Below are positions 1-8,437 of a DNA stretch of 46,409 bases, in pieces. The DNA is from Exobacillus caeni (GTDB lineage Bacteria > Bacillota > Bacilli > Bacillales > Guptibacillaceae), in contig NZ_SWLG01000026.1 of the NCBI RefSeq assembly GCF_005747095.1, positions 1-46,409 on the forward strand, written 5' to 3'. Position 1 is the first letter of the stretch; each line of letters opens with the position of its first letter. A model generated the notes under the pieces. The model saw nothing but the letters and a program-made list of their open reading frames with translations. It did not search any database and was not told where the DNA came from. The position numbers were made by a program, and so were the translations under genes.

Positions 1-110
<110 letters not shown>

Positions 111-119
111 TTAGATAGT

Positions 120-195
120 GGAGGATTAGCTCAGCTGGGAGAGCATCTGCCTTACAAGCAGAGGGTCGGCGGTTCGAGCCCGTCATCCTCCACCA
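120..195 (+). tRNA. tRNA-Val (anticodon TAC)
   Basis: This is a 76-nt cloverleaf with acceptor GGAGGAT/ATCCTCC, anticodon loop CTTACAA and an encoded CCA end. It is the first tRNA after the 5S gene, as in the long rrn-linked clusters of Bacillus. Confidence 0.97.
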
Positions 196-216
196 TTTTT
201 ATGAAATGCCCGTTAT

Positions 217-584
<368 letters not shown>

Positions 585-598
585 ACTTTACACATCTT

Positions 599-684
599 GC
601 GGGTGTGGCGGAATTGGCAGACGCGCTAGACTTAGGATCTAGTGTCTTTACGACGTGGGGGTTCAAGTCCCTTCACCCGCACCA
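599..684 (+). tRNA. tRNA-Leu (anticodon TAG)
   Basis: This is an 86-nt class II tRNA with a long variable arm, acceptor GCGGGTG/CACCCGC, anticodon loop CTTAGGA and an encoded CCA. Confidence 0.97.
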
Positions 685-705
685 TAAAAAATAAACAAAA
701 AAAGT

Positions 706-782
<77 letters not shown>

Positions 783-796
783 TTTCAATAAAATTT

Positions 797-872
797 GGGG
801 CCTTAGCTCAGCTGGGAGAGCGCCTGCTTTGCACGCAGGAGGTCAGCGGTTCGATCCCGCTAGGCTCCACCA
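797..872 (+). tRNA. tRNA-Ala (anticodon TGC)
   Basis: This is a 76-nt cloverleaf with acceptor GGGGCCT/AGGCTCC (one G-U pair), anticodon loop TTTGCAC and an encoded CCA. Confidence 0.97.
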
Positions 873-879
873 ATCAAAC

Positions 880-972
880 GGAGGAATACCCAAGTCCGGC
901 TGAAGGGATCGGTCTTGAAAACCGACAGGGGCTTAACGGCCCGCGGGGGTTCGAATCCCTCTTCCTCCGCCA
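880..972 (+). tRNA. tRNA-Ser (anticodon TGA)
   Basis: This is a 93-nt class II tRNA with a long variable arm, acceptor GGAGGAA/TTCCTCC, anticodon loop CTTGAAA and an encoded CCA. Confidence 0.97.
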
Positions 973-977
973 TATCT

Positions 978-1053
978 GGTCCCGTGGTGTAGGGGTCAAC
1001 ATGCCTGCCTGTCACGCAGGAGATCGCCGGTTCAAATCCGGTCGGGACCGCCA
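978..1053 (+). tRNA. tRNA-Asp (anticodon GTC)
   Basis: This is a 76-nt cloverleaf with acceptor GGTCCCG/CGGGACC, anticodon loop CTGTCAC and an encoded CCA. Confidence 0.97.
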
Positions 1054-1057
1054 TTAG

Positions 1058-1132
1058 TCCACAGTAGCTCAGTGGTAGAGCAATCGGCTGTTAACCGATC
1101 GGTCGTAGGTTCGAGTCCTACCTGTGGAGCCA
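1058..1132 (+). tRNA. tRNA-Asn (anticodon GTT)
   Basis: This is a 75-nt cloverleaf with acceptor TCCACAG/CTGTGGA, anticodon loop CTGTTAA and an encoded CCA. Confidence 0.97.
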
Positions 1133-1141
1133 TATAAATCT

Positions 1142-1213
1142 GGCCCGTTGGTCAAGTGGTTAAGACACCGCCCTTTCACGGCGGTAACACGGGTTCGAAT
1201 CCCGTACGGGTCA
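1142..1213 (+). tRNA. tRNA-Glu (anticodon TTC), CCA not encoded
   Basis: This is a 72-nt cloverleaf with acceptor GGCCCGT/ACGGGTC and anticodon loop CTTTCAC. After the discriminator A the sequence reads TAC rather than CCA, so the CCA end must be added after transcription, unlike the other tRNAs of the cluster. It is the last tRNA before the terminator. Confidence 0.96.
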
Positions 1214-1220
1214 TACTTAA

Positions 1221-1250
1221 GAAGAACTCATAAAAAGAGTTCTTTTTTTA
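1221..1250 (+). terminator. Rho-independent terminator of the rRNA/tRNA operon
   Basis: An 8-bp stem AAGAACTC/GAGTTCTT (1222-1229 with 1237-1244) is followed by a run of T, directly after tRNA-Glu. Confidence 0.92.
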
Positions 1251-1660
1251 TTTAAGCTCTTTTAAGATAGTTGTTTTGCATATCTTCTCAAAACTGTGAG
1301 GTTGTAGTAACATTGATTTCCTTTCCAGATATTCACTTTCCGGGGTTAATGCCTTTTTCCAGGTTCCTCTGAATAAAAAACGCCACAGTGTGAAAATGAA
1401 GGCGCCTGCGGCCCACAATGAGCATTCTTTGCGGCCAAAAGAGGCACAGCGCGAGCATTCGAAACCGAAGCGGCTAGCCTCGATCCCCTCCCCTCATTTT
1501 TAAGCGTTAAAAAGCAAAAGAGTTTGCAATCCTCAATTGGTTTCTTTTTTTCTTCCTGAGTAGATTAATTGAACATTCCTGTCTAGAACGGTAATCTTAG
1601 ACTAGAGAATTAATTTGCTATTGAAGTCCAAGATTGAAAAACTGTGAGGTGTATTGGTTT
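1251..1660. other. Intergenic stretch without a recognised gene
   Basis: I see no credible ORF here. About 1380-1500 is richer in G+C than its surroundings and has short echoes of itself (GGCGCCTGCGGCC, CTTTGCGGCC, and GAGCATTC twice). This could be a decayed repeat, but I found no second copy in the window. The promoter of the next gene should lie in 1560-1650; I see no clear consensus. Confidence 0.5.
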
Positions 1661-2836
1661 ATGATACAATTTGGCCAGGAAATCGATCGATTTAATACCC
1701 ATTCCGTAAAGTGGGACCATACCGAAGCGATATTTGAAAAAGAAGGGTTGCTGCCAATGTGGGTAGCAGACATGGATTTTAAGGCTCCTGAACCGGTTAT
1801 TAATGCACTGAAGAAACGTGTGGAACATGGAATTTTTGGTTATTCGATGCCGACACAGGAAACAAAAGAATCAATTCAGAATTGGCTTCGAAAACGACAT
1901 GATTGGAATATCGACACCGACTGGATTGTTTTTACACCAGGTGTGGTTCCTGCTTTATCAGCAGCTATTAATACATATACGTCTCCTGAAGATGGAGTAC
2001 TTATCCAAAGCCCTGTATACTATCCGTTTGGAGATATGATAAAGAAAAATAATAGACAGCTTGTAGACAGTCCGTTAGTTTTTAATGGTATCAGCTATGA
2101 AATGGACTTTGACGATCTAAATGAGAAGCTTAGCGATCCGGGTTTAAAAATGATGTTGTTATGCAATCCCCATAATCCTGTAGGAAGGGTTTGGACAAAA
2201 AAGGAACTCGAGAGGCTTGCAAATCTTTGTTTAACCCATGATGTACTTCTTATCTCAGATGACATTCATTTTGATCTTATTTATAAAGGAGTCACACATA
2301 CTGTTATTTCCACTCTATCAAAGGAAGTCGAGCAAAAGGCAATTACGTGTATTGCTCCGAGCAAAACATTTAATCTTGCTGGTATGCAGCTGTCTACAAT
2401 TATAATTCCAGATGAAGAGAAACGGGAAAAGTTTAATGAATACCTTGGCAAGATCGGTTTTTTTGCCCCAAATCCATTTGGGCTTGTAGCAGTTGAGGCT
2501 GCTTATAACGAAGGGGAAGAATGGCTTGATAACCTTATGGATTACCTTCAGGGGAATTTAGATTTTCTAAAATCTTTTATAGAGGAAAAGCTTCCTGATA
2601 TAAAGGTAATTGAACCCGAGGGTACGTACCTGGTATGGCTGGATTTCCGGAAACTTGGTTTCTCTCACAAAGAATTAGAAACATTTATGCAGGACGAAGC
2701 TAAGTTGGCACTTGATGAAGGATACATTTTTGGTAAAGAAGGAGAAGGATTTGAAAGAATCAATATTGCCTGTCCGCGTTCATTATTAAAAGAAGGACTG
2801 GAAAGGCTAGAAACAGCATTGAATAACAAGCTTTGA
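1661..2836 (+). CDS. patB: PatB/MalY-type aminotransferase-fold C-S lyase (cystathionine beta-lyase)
   Basis: The 391-residue protein is a fold-type I PLP enzyme of the MalY/PatB family. These enzymes cleave the C-S bond of cystathionine or cysteine conjugates to give a thiol, pyruvate and ammonia in the cytoplasm. Family marks are the N-terminal LPMWVADMDF segment, CNPHNPVGRVW, ISDDIHFDL (the Asp that contacts PLP), and APSKTFNLAG with the PLP Lys at about residue 235. Length is normal for the family. A TTG at 1634 would add nine residues, but the ATG at 1661 has a TGAGGTG ribosome site about 10 nt upstream and starts the normal N-terminus. The gene stands alone, with a terminator directly after it. 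The symbol is by family resemblance; the physiological substrate is unknown. Confidence 0.85.
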   Translation: MIQFGQEIDRFNTHSVKWDHTEAIFEKEGLLPMWVADMDFKAPEPVINALKKRVEHGIFGYSMPTQETKESIQNWLRKRHDWNIDTDWIVFTPGVVPALSAAINTYTSPEDGVLIQSPVYYPFGDMIKKNNRQLVDSPLVFNGISYEMDFDDLNEKLSDPGLKMMLLCNPHNPVGRVWTKKELERLANLCLTHDVLLISDDIHFDLIYKGVTHTVISTLSKEVEQKAITCIAPSKTFNLAGMQLSTIIIPDEEKREKFNEYLGKIGFFAPNPFGLVAVEAAYNEGEEWLDNLMDYLQGNLDFLKSFIEEKLPDIKVIEPEGTYLVWLDFRKLGFSHKELETFMQDEAKLALDEGYIFGKEGEGFERINIACPRSLLKEGLERLETALNNKL

Positions 2837-2849
2837 TGAACGAATGCAG

Positions 2850-2887
2850 AAGCGTCCAGTCAATATGTAGATTGGGCGCTTTTTTAT
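2850..2887 (+). terminator. Rho-independent terminator after patB
   Basis: The stem AAGCGTCCA/TGGGCGCTT (9 bp with one G-T pair) is followed by T6, 13 bp after the patB stop. Confidence 0.9.
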
Positions 2888-2956
2888 TCATTGTTGTTAA
2901 ACACTCCAAACACAAAAAAAAGGATGGATGTAATAAGAATTCTATCGCCAGTATAG

Positions 2957-3511
2957 TTAATTTTCATCCCCTGGCTTATAATTGTACATTCCTTGACGGT
3001 GATCCGAGGGATTGTTAGTGTCGATTTCCAGGAAACCCTTTTGGTTAAAAGTTCCCAGCGTAACCTGATGTAGCTGATCCCGATCCAAACTATATGATTT
3101 CATCTGGTCATATAACCATACTTCGTCTTTTTCAAGGTATTTTAAATTATGGTGAACAATATGGCCATCCATTATTAAAGGGATAGGAATAAAGGCTGGG
3201 GAAGGAGACATATACAAATCACTCGGCTGAAGTGGCCGCTTGTCTGATTTTGGTATAGCACTGATGCTTCCGTTTTCCTCCATCACAACGATTTCAAGGT
3301 CTGATACATTCGTATATCCTTTATGCCTCAAGATTCCCAGAAGCTGTTCAAGTGATAGATGCACTTTGCGCAATCCTTCTTCGTCTATGTCTCCTCCTCT
3401 AACTAAAACCGTAGGACTATCTGTAATAAGAGGCTTTAAACCTTTCACAAGAGTCAGCTTTGAAAGGATCAAGTAAACAACAACTATTACAACCGAGTAA
3501 TAAGAAGCCAC
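2957..3511 (-). pseudogene. DUF421 (YetF-like) membrane protein, 5'-truncated
   Basis: The reading frame encodes the C-terminal two thirds of a DUF421/YetF-type membrane protein. It has one hydrophobic segment (YYSVVIVVVYLIL, residues 4-16) and then the typical soluble part with SPTVLVRGG, EQLLGILRHKGY, LEIVVMEENGSISAIPKSD and PLIMDGHIVHHNL. Full-length relatives have about 220-240 residues and two more N-terminal membrane helices. Here the frame can be followed upstream only seven codons before a TGA, with no methionine and no membrane-like sequence beyond. The only start is GTG without a good ribosome site. I infer a gene that lost its 5' end; a short functional form is not excluded. Confidence 0.6.
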
Positions 3512-3816
3512 ACCTAATCTTTTGGTTAATATATTGTTGAATCAAGACTTTATGAAAAAACTGAGATTAAAAAGGGGTTGAAGTAAAAAAACGAGGAAAT
3601 AAATCTTGTTGTTTTGTCGTTTTATAGCATTATTAACTCATTTTCAGCAGCAATGCTTAAGAAAAAGCTAATAAATGAAAATTTAAAAGAGATATTTCTC
3701 ATAACATACCGCTTTTTAACATTTTCTGACTAGTTTTTGGAACCTTTGTCACAAGGCAGGAAAAGGAATAGGTACAGATGGAATATTTTAAAAAAACCAT
3801 CTGGGAGGAATTTTTT
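3512..3816. other. AT-rich intergenic stretch
   Basis: This is the gap between the truncated DUF421 gene and the MerR-like gene. No ORF and no membrane-coding remnant of the missing DUF421 N-terminus can be seen. The promoter of the MerR-like gene must lie here but has no clear consensus. Confidence 0.5.
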
Positions 3817-4581
3817 ATGAGTAGGGATAAGATCACCATCTCAAGAGCATCTTCAATAACCAGGGTGTCCCCCCACCTTTTAAAGACATGGGAAAAGCAA
3901 TTCTCAGCTTTTTTTGAAATCCCAAGAGATCGAAATAACTCAAGAAATTATACAAAGGCAGATATTGAAACGGTTAAAAAGATTAAAGAAATGAAAGAAA
4001 ATAAAGTGGAAGATGAAATGATTATAAAATTATTGGAACTCCAGATGAATCCGCCTGCATCAAATCCGGTTGAGATTAAACCTGAGTTGATAGAAAGTTT
4101 GATAACAGATGAAGATATAGAAATCCCGGAAGATACTGGGGAAAGAACATCAGTCGATTCGAGTGAAGAAATCGTTTCATCTCTTTCAAAAATGGTGTCT
4201 TTTATCGAGTCTAAGGAGGTTAAAGAACTTTTAAAGGTCGATACTAAACTAAAGGATTTAGAAAAAAATATCGTTCATCAATTGCACGAAATAGTCCATG
4301 AAGAAATAGCTACTGCATCAGATGCCCATACAAGCATGAACCATATGGAACTATCATCAATATCTGAAAAAGTAGAAAGACTTGCAAATGTTTCTACAGA
4401 AGAAAGAATTTCGTACAGGACAGAAGCAGAACAACAAAGGAAACTAATAGAAGAGAAAATTGCTTTAAGGGAAGAAAGGTTCATCGCGTTAGTTCAGGAA
4501 CGGTTTAGAAAAGAAGTTGAGGAACCTAAACATAAACCGGGGATGGGGTTTTTAAAAAATATCCTCGGATTTGCTAAATAA
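3817..4581 (+). CDS. MerR-like HTH protein with long coiled-coil tail (RacA-like architecture)
   Basis: The 254-residue protein has an N-terminal MerR-type winged helix (about residues 3-70: ITISRASSITRVSPHLLKTW, then a YTKADIETVKKI wing and helix). A long charged helical region rich in Glu and Lys follows (about 110-240), predicted coiled coil, with a short Gly/Phe-rich end (GMGFLKNILGFAK). There is no effector domain of classic MerR regulators. This layout recalls RacA-like chromosome-binding proteins or phage-type MerR proteins, but I do not claim orthology. The start is the ATG preceded by GGGAGGAA at 3803-3810; the upstream ATG at 3778 has no ribosome site. The amphipathic end might contact membrane (inference). 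Confidence 0.7.
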   Translation: MSRDKITISRASSITRVSPHLLKTWEKQFSAFFEIPRDRNNSRNYTKADIETVKKIKEMKENKVEDEMIIKLLELQMNPPASNPVEIKPELIESLITDEDIEIPEDTGERTSVDSSEEIVSSLSKMVSFIESKEVKELLKVDTKLKDLEKNIVHQLHEIVHEEIATASDAHTSMNHMELSSISEKVERLANVSTEERISYRTEAEQQRKLIEEKIALREERFIALVQERFRKEVEEPKHKPGMGFLKNILGFAK

Positions 4582-4651
4582 CTATTCAAAGCATGAAAAA
4601 TCAAGCTGCTATTTTTAACATATAACTTTAGGAAACATTGCTTATGACAGA

Positions 4652-4700
4652 CAGCGAACCGATAAGTGATAATCACTTATCGGTTCGCTGTTGCTTTTAA
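4652..4700 (+). terminator. Near-perfect 37-nt palindrome, probable terminator
   Basis: AGCGAACCGATAAGTGAT at 4653-4670 pairs with 4672-4689 across a single base, followed by GTTGCTTTT. It lies between the MerR-like gene and the convergent gene ending at 4719, so it probably ends the plus-strand transcript. The U-run is weak. Confidence 0.7.
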
Positions 4701-4718
4701 ACTTATACCTTTTCTTTT

Positions 4719-5072
4719 CTACTTTTCAAGAAGATATTTTCTAAGTGAGTTGATTAACGTTTCCTTTATTTCTGCTTCATCCATATGCTGAGAGACTTCT
4801 TTTCCAGGATCATTCTTTTCAATTTGGAGAATATCGAACTGAAAAGTACAATTTCCACATCTTAATTTATTTTGATGATCGATATAACGATATCTGAATG
4901 CGGCGTATCTGTCATTTAACAATGTACCGAGCAATTTTCCCTGGTAAACTGGCCCCCCGGTAAATCCTGCATAAAAGACACAATCCGTTCTGTTAAATTC
5001 AAAAGAGAATCGAAGAAAATCTTGCTCATGGAAGAAATCTTTGTTTATATCATCCCGTAGTATTTCTATCAT
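4719..5072 (-). CDS. Hypothetical protein with CXXC motif
   Basis: This 117-residue soluble protein is not one I recognise. It has an aromatic N-terminal half (FLRFSFEFNRTDCVFYAGF), a CGNC pair, the motif NDPGKEVS at about residues 87-94, and a helical C-terminus. The start has GTGAGGGG about 11 nt upstream. It follows the gene at 5106-5465 by 33 bp on the same strand and shares a DPGK..S motif with it, so the two may be diverged relatives or partners. Its function is unknown. Confidence 0.7.
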   Translation of the reverse strand: MIEILRDDINKDFFHEQDFLRFSFEFNRTDCVFYAGFTGGPVYQGKLLGTLLNDRYAAFRYRYIDHQNKLRCGNCTFQFDILQIEKNDPGKEVSQHMDEAEIKETLINSLRKYLLEK

Positions 5073-5105
5073 GTCAGGTATTGCCCCTCACCGTAAACTC
5101 AATAT

Positions 5106-5465
5106 TTAGCATAACTTTAGGAACTCAGGAGATTTGCCTAAAATGAGCTGGCTTAAATTATCGTATCCATATGGTTTATATTTAATAAACAGTCGTAGTA
5201 TTTCTGAGGCATCATCTCGATTTTTAAGCTTATTTACCTCCCTAATGTACAGTTCGATCACTGACTGCTTTATATTTTTTGGGGAGTGTTTTCCCGGGTC
5301 TTCATCACATAACAGGCAGCCAAGGTAATGATAGCGGAACTGCAATTGTCGAGTCAAGTTAACCACATGCAATAGCGCTTCATACGCTTCTGGATACTTT
5401 TCCTGGATTTGTTCACTTGCTTTTTTTGTTTCATAAAGACTGTCCAAACTAGTTAATGCGATCAT
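5106..5465 (-). CDS. Hypothetical protein
   Basis: The 119-residue, mainly helical protein is of unknown function. A middle segment FRYHYLGCLLCDEDPGKHS resembles the DPGK region of the protein encoded just downstream (4719-5072). A longer frame starts at 5486, but the ATG at 5465 has AAGGAGAT 6 nt upstream and is preferred; the longer form would place that ribosome site inside the gene. It may be in one transcript with 4719-5072. Confidence 0.7.
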   Translation of the reverse strand: MIALTSLDSLYETKKASEQIQEKYPEAYEALLHVVNLTRQLQFRYHYLGCLLCDEDPGKHSPKNIKQSVIELYIREVNKLKNRDDASEILRLFIKYKPYGYDNLSQLILGKSPEFLKLC

Positions 5466-5501
5466 CGTTGATCTCCTTCCTTTCATTGGTATTTATGATA
5501 T

Positions 5502-6020
5502 CTATCGGTCCCATGGCTTTTGAAGCGTAATAGAGTCGGCGAGATCTTTACTCTTTGTTCTTCTGTTCCTGCGAACTTCAGCTCTTTCGGCACCAGTATC
5601 AAACAGCTTTTTTTCTTCATCCGTTTCCGGTATAACACCAGGCACCTCAATAGGCTTTTTGTCCGGCCCAAGTGCTACAAAGGTTAAAAAAGCAGTGGCC
5701 GCAATTCGACGGTCGCCATAAACCATATCTTCTGCGATAACTTTACAAAAGATTTCCATTGAGCTCTTCCCTGTATAAGAAACAAACGATTCGATGCAAA
5801 CAGAATCGGATTGATGAATCGGACAAAGGAAATCGATCGAATCAAGAGAGGCCGTCACGCATTCTTTTGCTCTTGAGTGTCTTCTTGCGGATAAAGTAGC
5901 ACAACCATCGATTTTTTTCATCAAAACTCCGCCGAACAATGTATTATAGTTATTCAAATCACAAGCCAAAACTTGATCAGTGTTTACAATTCTGCTTTCG
6001 CGAGCTTTTTTATTTTCCAT
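5502..6020 (-). CDS. Acyl-CoA thioesterase, YkhA family (hotdog fold)
   Basis: The 172-residue protein is a hotdog-fold acyl-CoA hydrolase that releases CoA from acyl-CoA in the cytosol. The family signature is seen in NNYNTLFGGVLMKKID (catalytic Asp in the long helix), then SLDSIDFLCPIHQSD and a C-terminal basic tail typical of YkhA/YciA-type proteins. The ATG at 6020 is chosen for its GGAAGGTG site and normal N-terminus; the frame could start 12 codons earlier without such a site. It is followed by the two small unknown genes on the same strand, with 36 bp between it and the first. Confidence 0.85.
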   Translation of the reverse strand: MENKKARESRIVNTDQVLACDLNNYNTLFGGVLMKKIDGCATLSARRHSRAKECVTASLDSIDFLCPIHQSDSVCIESFVSYTGKSSMEIFCKVIAEDMVYGDRRIAATAFLTFVALGPDKKPIEVPGVIPETDEEKKLFDTGAERAEVRRNRRTKSKDLADSITLQKPWDR

Positions 6021-6229
6021 ATTTATACACCTTCCATAAAAGAGTGGACAGTTCATTTTAATAAAACAGGTTAAACGTGTTAAAAGAATGAATGTAAATA
6101 CGTATTTAGGCGTCCCTTTTGGTGTGATTGTAAACCCGCTAATGATAAGAAGTAAAATAGTTATTTCGATATCTTGTATAGCTTTTATCTATGAAAATGC
6201 TTACAGCCATAACTATAAACAATGAAAAA

Positions 6230-6262
6230 CAAAATAAACCAGCCTTGATTAGACTGGTTTTA
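6230..6262 (-). terminator. Rho-independent terminator of the LysR-type gene
   Basis: On the minus strand, AAACCAGTCT pairs with AGGCTGGTTT and TATTTTG follows. The hairpin begins at the stop codon of the regulator. Confidence 0.8.
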
Positions 6263-7153
6263 TCGCCTGTATTTTTTATTAAGTTGCTCCTGGGTAAAAG
6301 TAAGCCATTCTTTTGCAGCATAAGAAAGATACTTGTTTTTTCGCCAGATGATTGCGAGTTCCCAATAGATTGACGGACTGGTTACATTAAGAACCGAAAC
6401 ATCGCTTGTTAGGTCCTTGCAGATGCTCTCAGGCATCAGTGCAACCCCTAATCTGGAGGAAACCATCTTCCCGATAAAATCCCATTGGGAACTTTCAGAG
6501 ATAATATTGGGTTGAAAGCCAGCCATCGCACAAGAAGAAATGATACGGTTATGGAGTGCAAAATCTTCATTGAATAAAATAAAATTTTCATCTTTCAGGC
6601 TTTCTAAATCTATTGAGCTTAAAGATGCAAACCTGTGGGAAGATGGGATAACGAGTTGAATGTTCTCTTTTTCAAAGGAAAAAGAATGAAAAACACTGTT
6701 GTTGACAGGGAGGACAACTACCCCCAGATCCAAGTCCCCTTTATCAATTTCGTCCTCGATTCTCTTGGAGCCATACTCAACAAGCTGGATTGAGATATCA
6801 GGATAATGCTCATGGAACCTTCCGATAATGTCAGGGAAATATAATGAACCGATCATGGGGGGTAAACCGATTCTAATGCTCCCTTTCTTTAATTCAAGCA
6901 GATTATCGAGTTGAAACCTTAAATCCTTGAAAGCTTTGTCGATTACAGTTGCCTGATCAAAGATTATTCGGCCGGCATCTGTTAATTCTACTGTTTTCTT
7001 TGTTCGGTCGAAGAGAGGGACCCCAAGTTCGTCTTCAAGATTTCTAATCATTTTACTAATGGTAGGTTGTGTAATAAATAAATGTTCGGCTGCCTTACTA
7101 AAGCTTTTTAACTTCGTAACTTCTATAAAATATTGCAAATGTTTAATATCCAT
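6260..7153 (-). CDS. LysR-family transcriptional regulator, CidR/YwbI-like
   Basis: The 297-residue protein has an N-terminal LysR winged helix (residues 1-60: MDIKHLQYFIEV, SFSKAAEHLFITQPTISKMI, LEDELGVPLFDR) and a two-lobed substrate-binding domain (about 90-290). The opening and effector domain resemble B. subtilis YwbI/CidR, which controls the holin-like cidAB genes and responds to acetate or carbon overflow. No cidA or cidB gene is nearby, so the target is not shown by context. Start: the ATG at 7153, with AGGTGG just upstream. The frame begins at a GTG three codons earlier that overlaps this ribosome site. Confidence 0.8.
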   Translation of the reverse strand: MDIKHLQYFIEVTKLKSFSKAAEHLFITQPTISKMIRNLEDELGVPLFDRTKKTVELTDAGRIIFDQATVIDKAFKDLRFQLDNLLELKKGSIRIGLPPMIGSLYFPDIIGRFHEHYPDISIQLVEYGSKRIEDEIDKGDLDLGVVVLPVNNSVFHSFSFEKENIQLVIPSSHRFASLSSIDLESLKDENFILFNEDFALHNRIISSCAMAGFQPNIISESSQWDFIGKMVSSRLGVALMPESICKDLTSDVSVLNVTSPSIYWELAIIWRKNKYLSYAAKEWLTFTQEQLNKKYRR

Positions 7154-7673
7154 TCTCTCCACCTGCTTATCTTATGTAAAGTTTTAATTATGCTGACGGA
7201 ATTATAGAACAATTATCCAGTCATGATTCCAAACTAAAAACTGTTATACAAGTTTAGCATAACCTTAAAGAAATTTCTGTTTATGAAATAATTAAATGTC
7301 GCACTAAACCCGGCTATCAGTCTTTATCCATACGGCTCAGTCCAATCCATACGTCCCTTGGCGTTCGCCTTCACCTTTCTACACTGCGGGGTTCCAGTTG
7401 TCTTAGCTGGCCCTCAGGGTAAAGAAGGCACTGAAAACCTTCAATTGATTGAAGCGAAGGGCAGTCGACTCCTCGAAAATATATTCACATTTTCTTCGTG
7501 CGATGTAACGCTGCCGAAGCCTTCCTTGTCCTGCGGGAAAAACAAGAGCTGAAGATCCCGCAGGAAGCGGTTTTTGCTGACGAGAAAGAACCTCTGTTAA
7601 AGTAGGAAATAGTTCAATAACGAGGCTGAAACCATTTCCCTTCCAATTCGTATTATTGAAGAGGAGGGATACC
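7154..7673. other. Repeat-bearing intergenic region
   Basis: This is 520 bp without a credible gene, between a minus-strand and a plus-strand gene. 7154-7320 should hold the regulator's promoter. 7322-7392 is one copy of a repeat found again at 13718-13790. Further on is an inverted pair CCTGCGGG (7530-7537) and CCCGCAGG (7557-7564). The mixed, more GC-rich composition and the repeat suggest a chain of decayed intergenic repeats. Confidence 0.65.
7322..7392 (+). repeat. Intergenic repeat copy A (about 71 bp)
   Basis: It shares about nine tenths of its bases with 13718-13790 in the same orientation, including an unbroken GGCGTTCGCCTTCACCTTTC block continuing to GCGGGGT. A 2-nt gap and a few substitutions separate the copies. 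Confidence 0.85.
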
Positions 7674-8216
7674 GTGTATGCGATTATAGGTTGGGTAGTT
7701 TTAGGGATCGTTGGGTTCTTTTTGTTTTCTTATTATAAATTTCCAAATTCAGCAGTGATGAGCGGTTTTAAAACGAAACGTAGCTTTTATTTTTCTGTTT
7801 CAATGATTTTGATTGTTTCAATAGGGGCATTCAGTGCTCATTTCTATGCCCGATCACAGGAACCGTGGCGTGCGAGCCAGATTTTTCAGTTGAAAGGTCC
7901 GGAAGGGGACATTCACCTTTATACCGGCCAGAAAGAGAAAGCAGCGATCAATTATGATAAGCAAATTCATACAAAGCGCCCTTACAAGACGAACCTATTA
8001 TTATGGGATGGTTACGATGAAATAACGCTTCACGTTACACAGAGAGGGGATAAAGATAGCAGCTATAAGAAGGTTTATGTTAATAATGCTATTCCTGATT
8101 CGGGGGTTTACCGAATACCTGTTACATTAACATTTCCGGAGAAAGGAAAATGGAGAATAGATATCTATAACGAAGGTGAACCAATAAATGCAATTGTAGT
8201 GGATGTTCAACATTAA
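7674..8216 (+). CDS. Hypothetical membrane-anchored protein
   Basis: This 180-residue protein is not recognised. It has two membrane segments (about residues 3-21 and 40-60). The rest, after ARSQEPWRASQIFQLKG, is probably extracytoplasmic and beta-rich, ending in an Ig-like pattern (GVYRIPVTLTFPEKGKWRIDIY). The start is GTG at 7674, with GAGGAGGG five nt upstream; a TTG at 7656 lies before that ribosome site and is rejected. Its stop overlaps the end of the convergent frame at 8213-8437. Confidence 0.75.
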   Translation: MYAIIGWVVLGIVGFFLFSYYKFPNSAVMSGFKTKRSFYFSVSMILIVSIGAFSAHFYARSQEPWRASQIFQLKGPEGDIHLYTGQKEKAAINYDKQIHTKRPYKTNLLLWDGYDEITLHVTQRGDKDSSYKKVYVNNAIPDSGVYRIPVTLTFPEKGKWRIDIYNEGEPINAIVVDVQH

Positions 8217-8437
8217 TAATTTTTAAAGATGGAAGAATACCTTTTCACTTTTGAAATAAACGTCCAGGTTAGAGTCAAGAAGGTTTTGCAGAACGATGGG
8301 AACACAGAATCGGGTTGTTTGATTTTATAAACCGCTCTTACCTTCTCGATTGACTCAGCGGAGATTCCATAATTGCTTTCTAATAGTTTCCGAACAACAT
8401 TAGTACTTAGATCCACATCTGCCCGCAAAAGTTTCAC
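8213..8437 (-). CDS. Short protein, possibly remnant of a phosphotransferase-type kinase
   Basis: This 74-codon frame overlaps the end of the phosphatase-like gene by GTGA, a usual sign of translational coupling. Its first 40 residues (such as LLESNYGISAESIEKVRAVY) resemble the opening of CotS/APH-type small-molecule kinases. The rest does not, and the frame ends at once against the convergent gene. I infer a kinase gene that lost most of its length, but the family call is weak. It could instead be an intact small protein of unknown function. Confidence 0.4.
   Translation of the reverse strand: MKLLRADVDLSTNVVRKLLESNYGISAESIEKVRAVYKIKQPDSVFPSFCKTFLTLTWTFISKVKRYSSIFKNY

Noticed and set aside
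7358-7552. 64-codon plus-strand frame
   Set aside because: It begins inside the repeat at 7322-7392 and has no ribosome site or protein-like composition.
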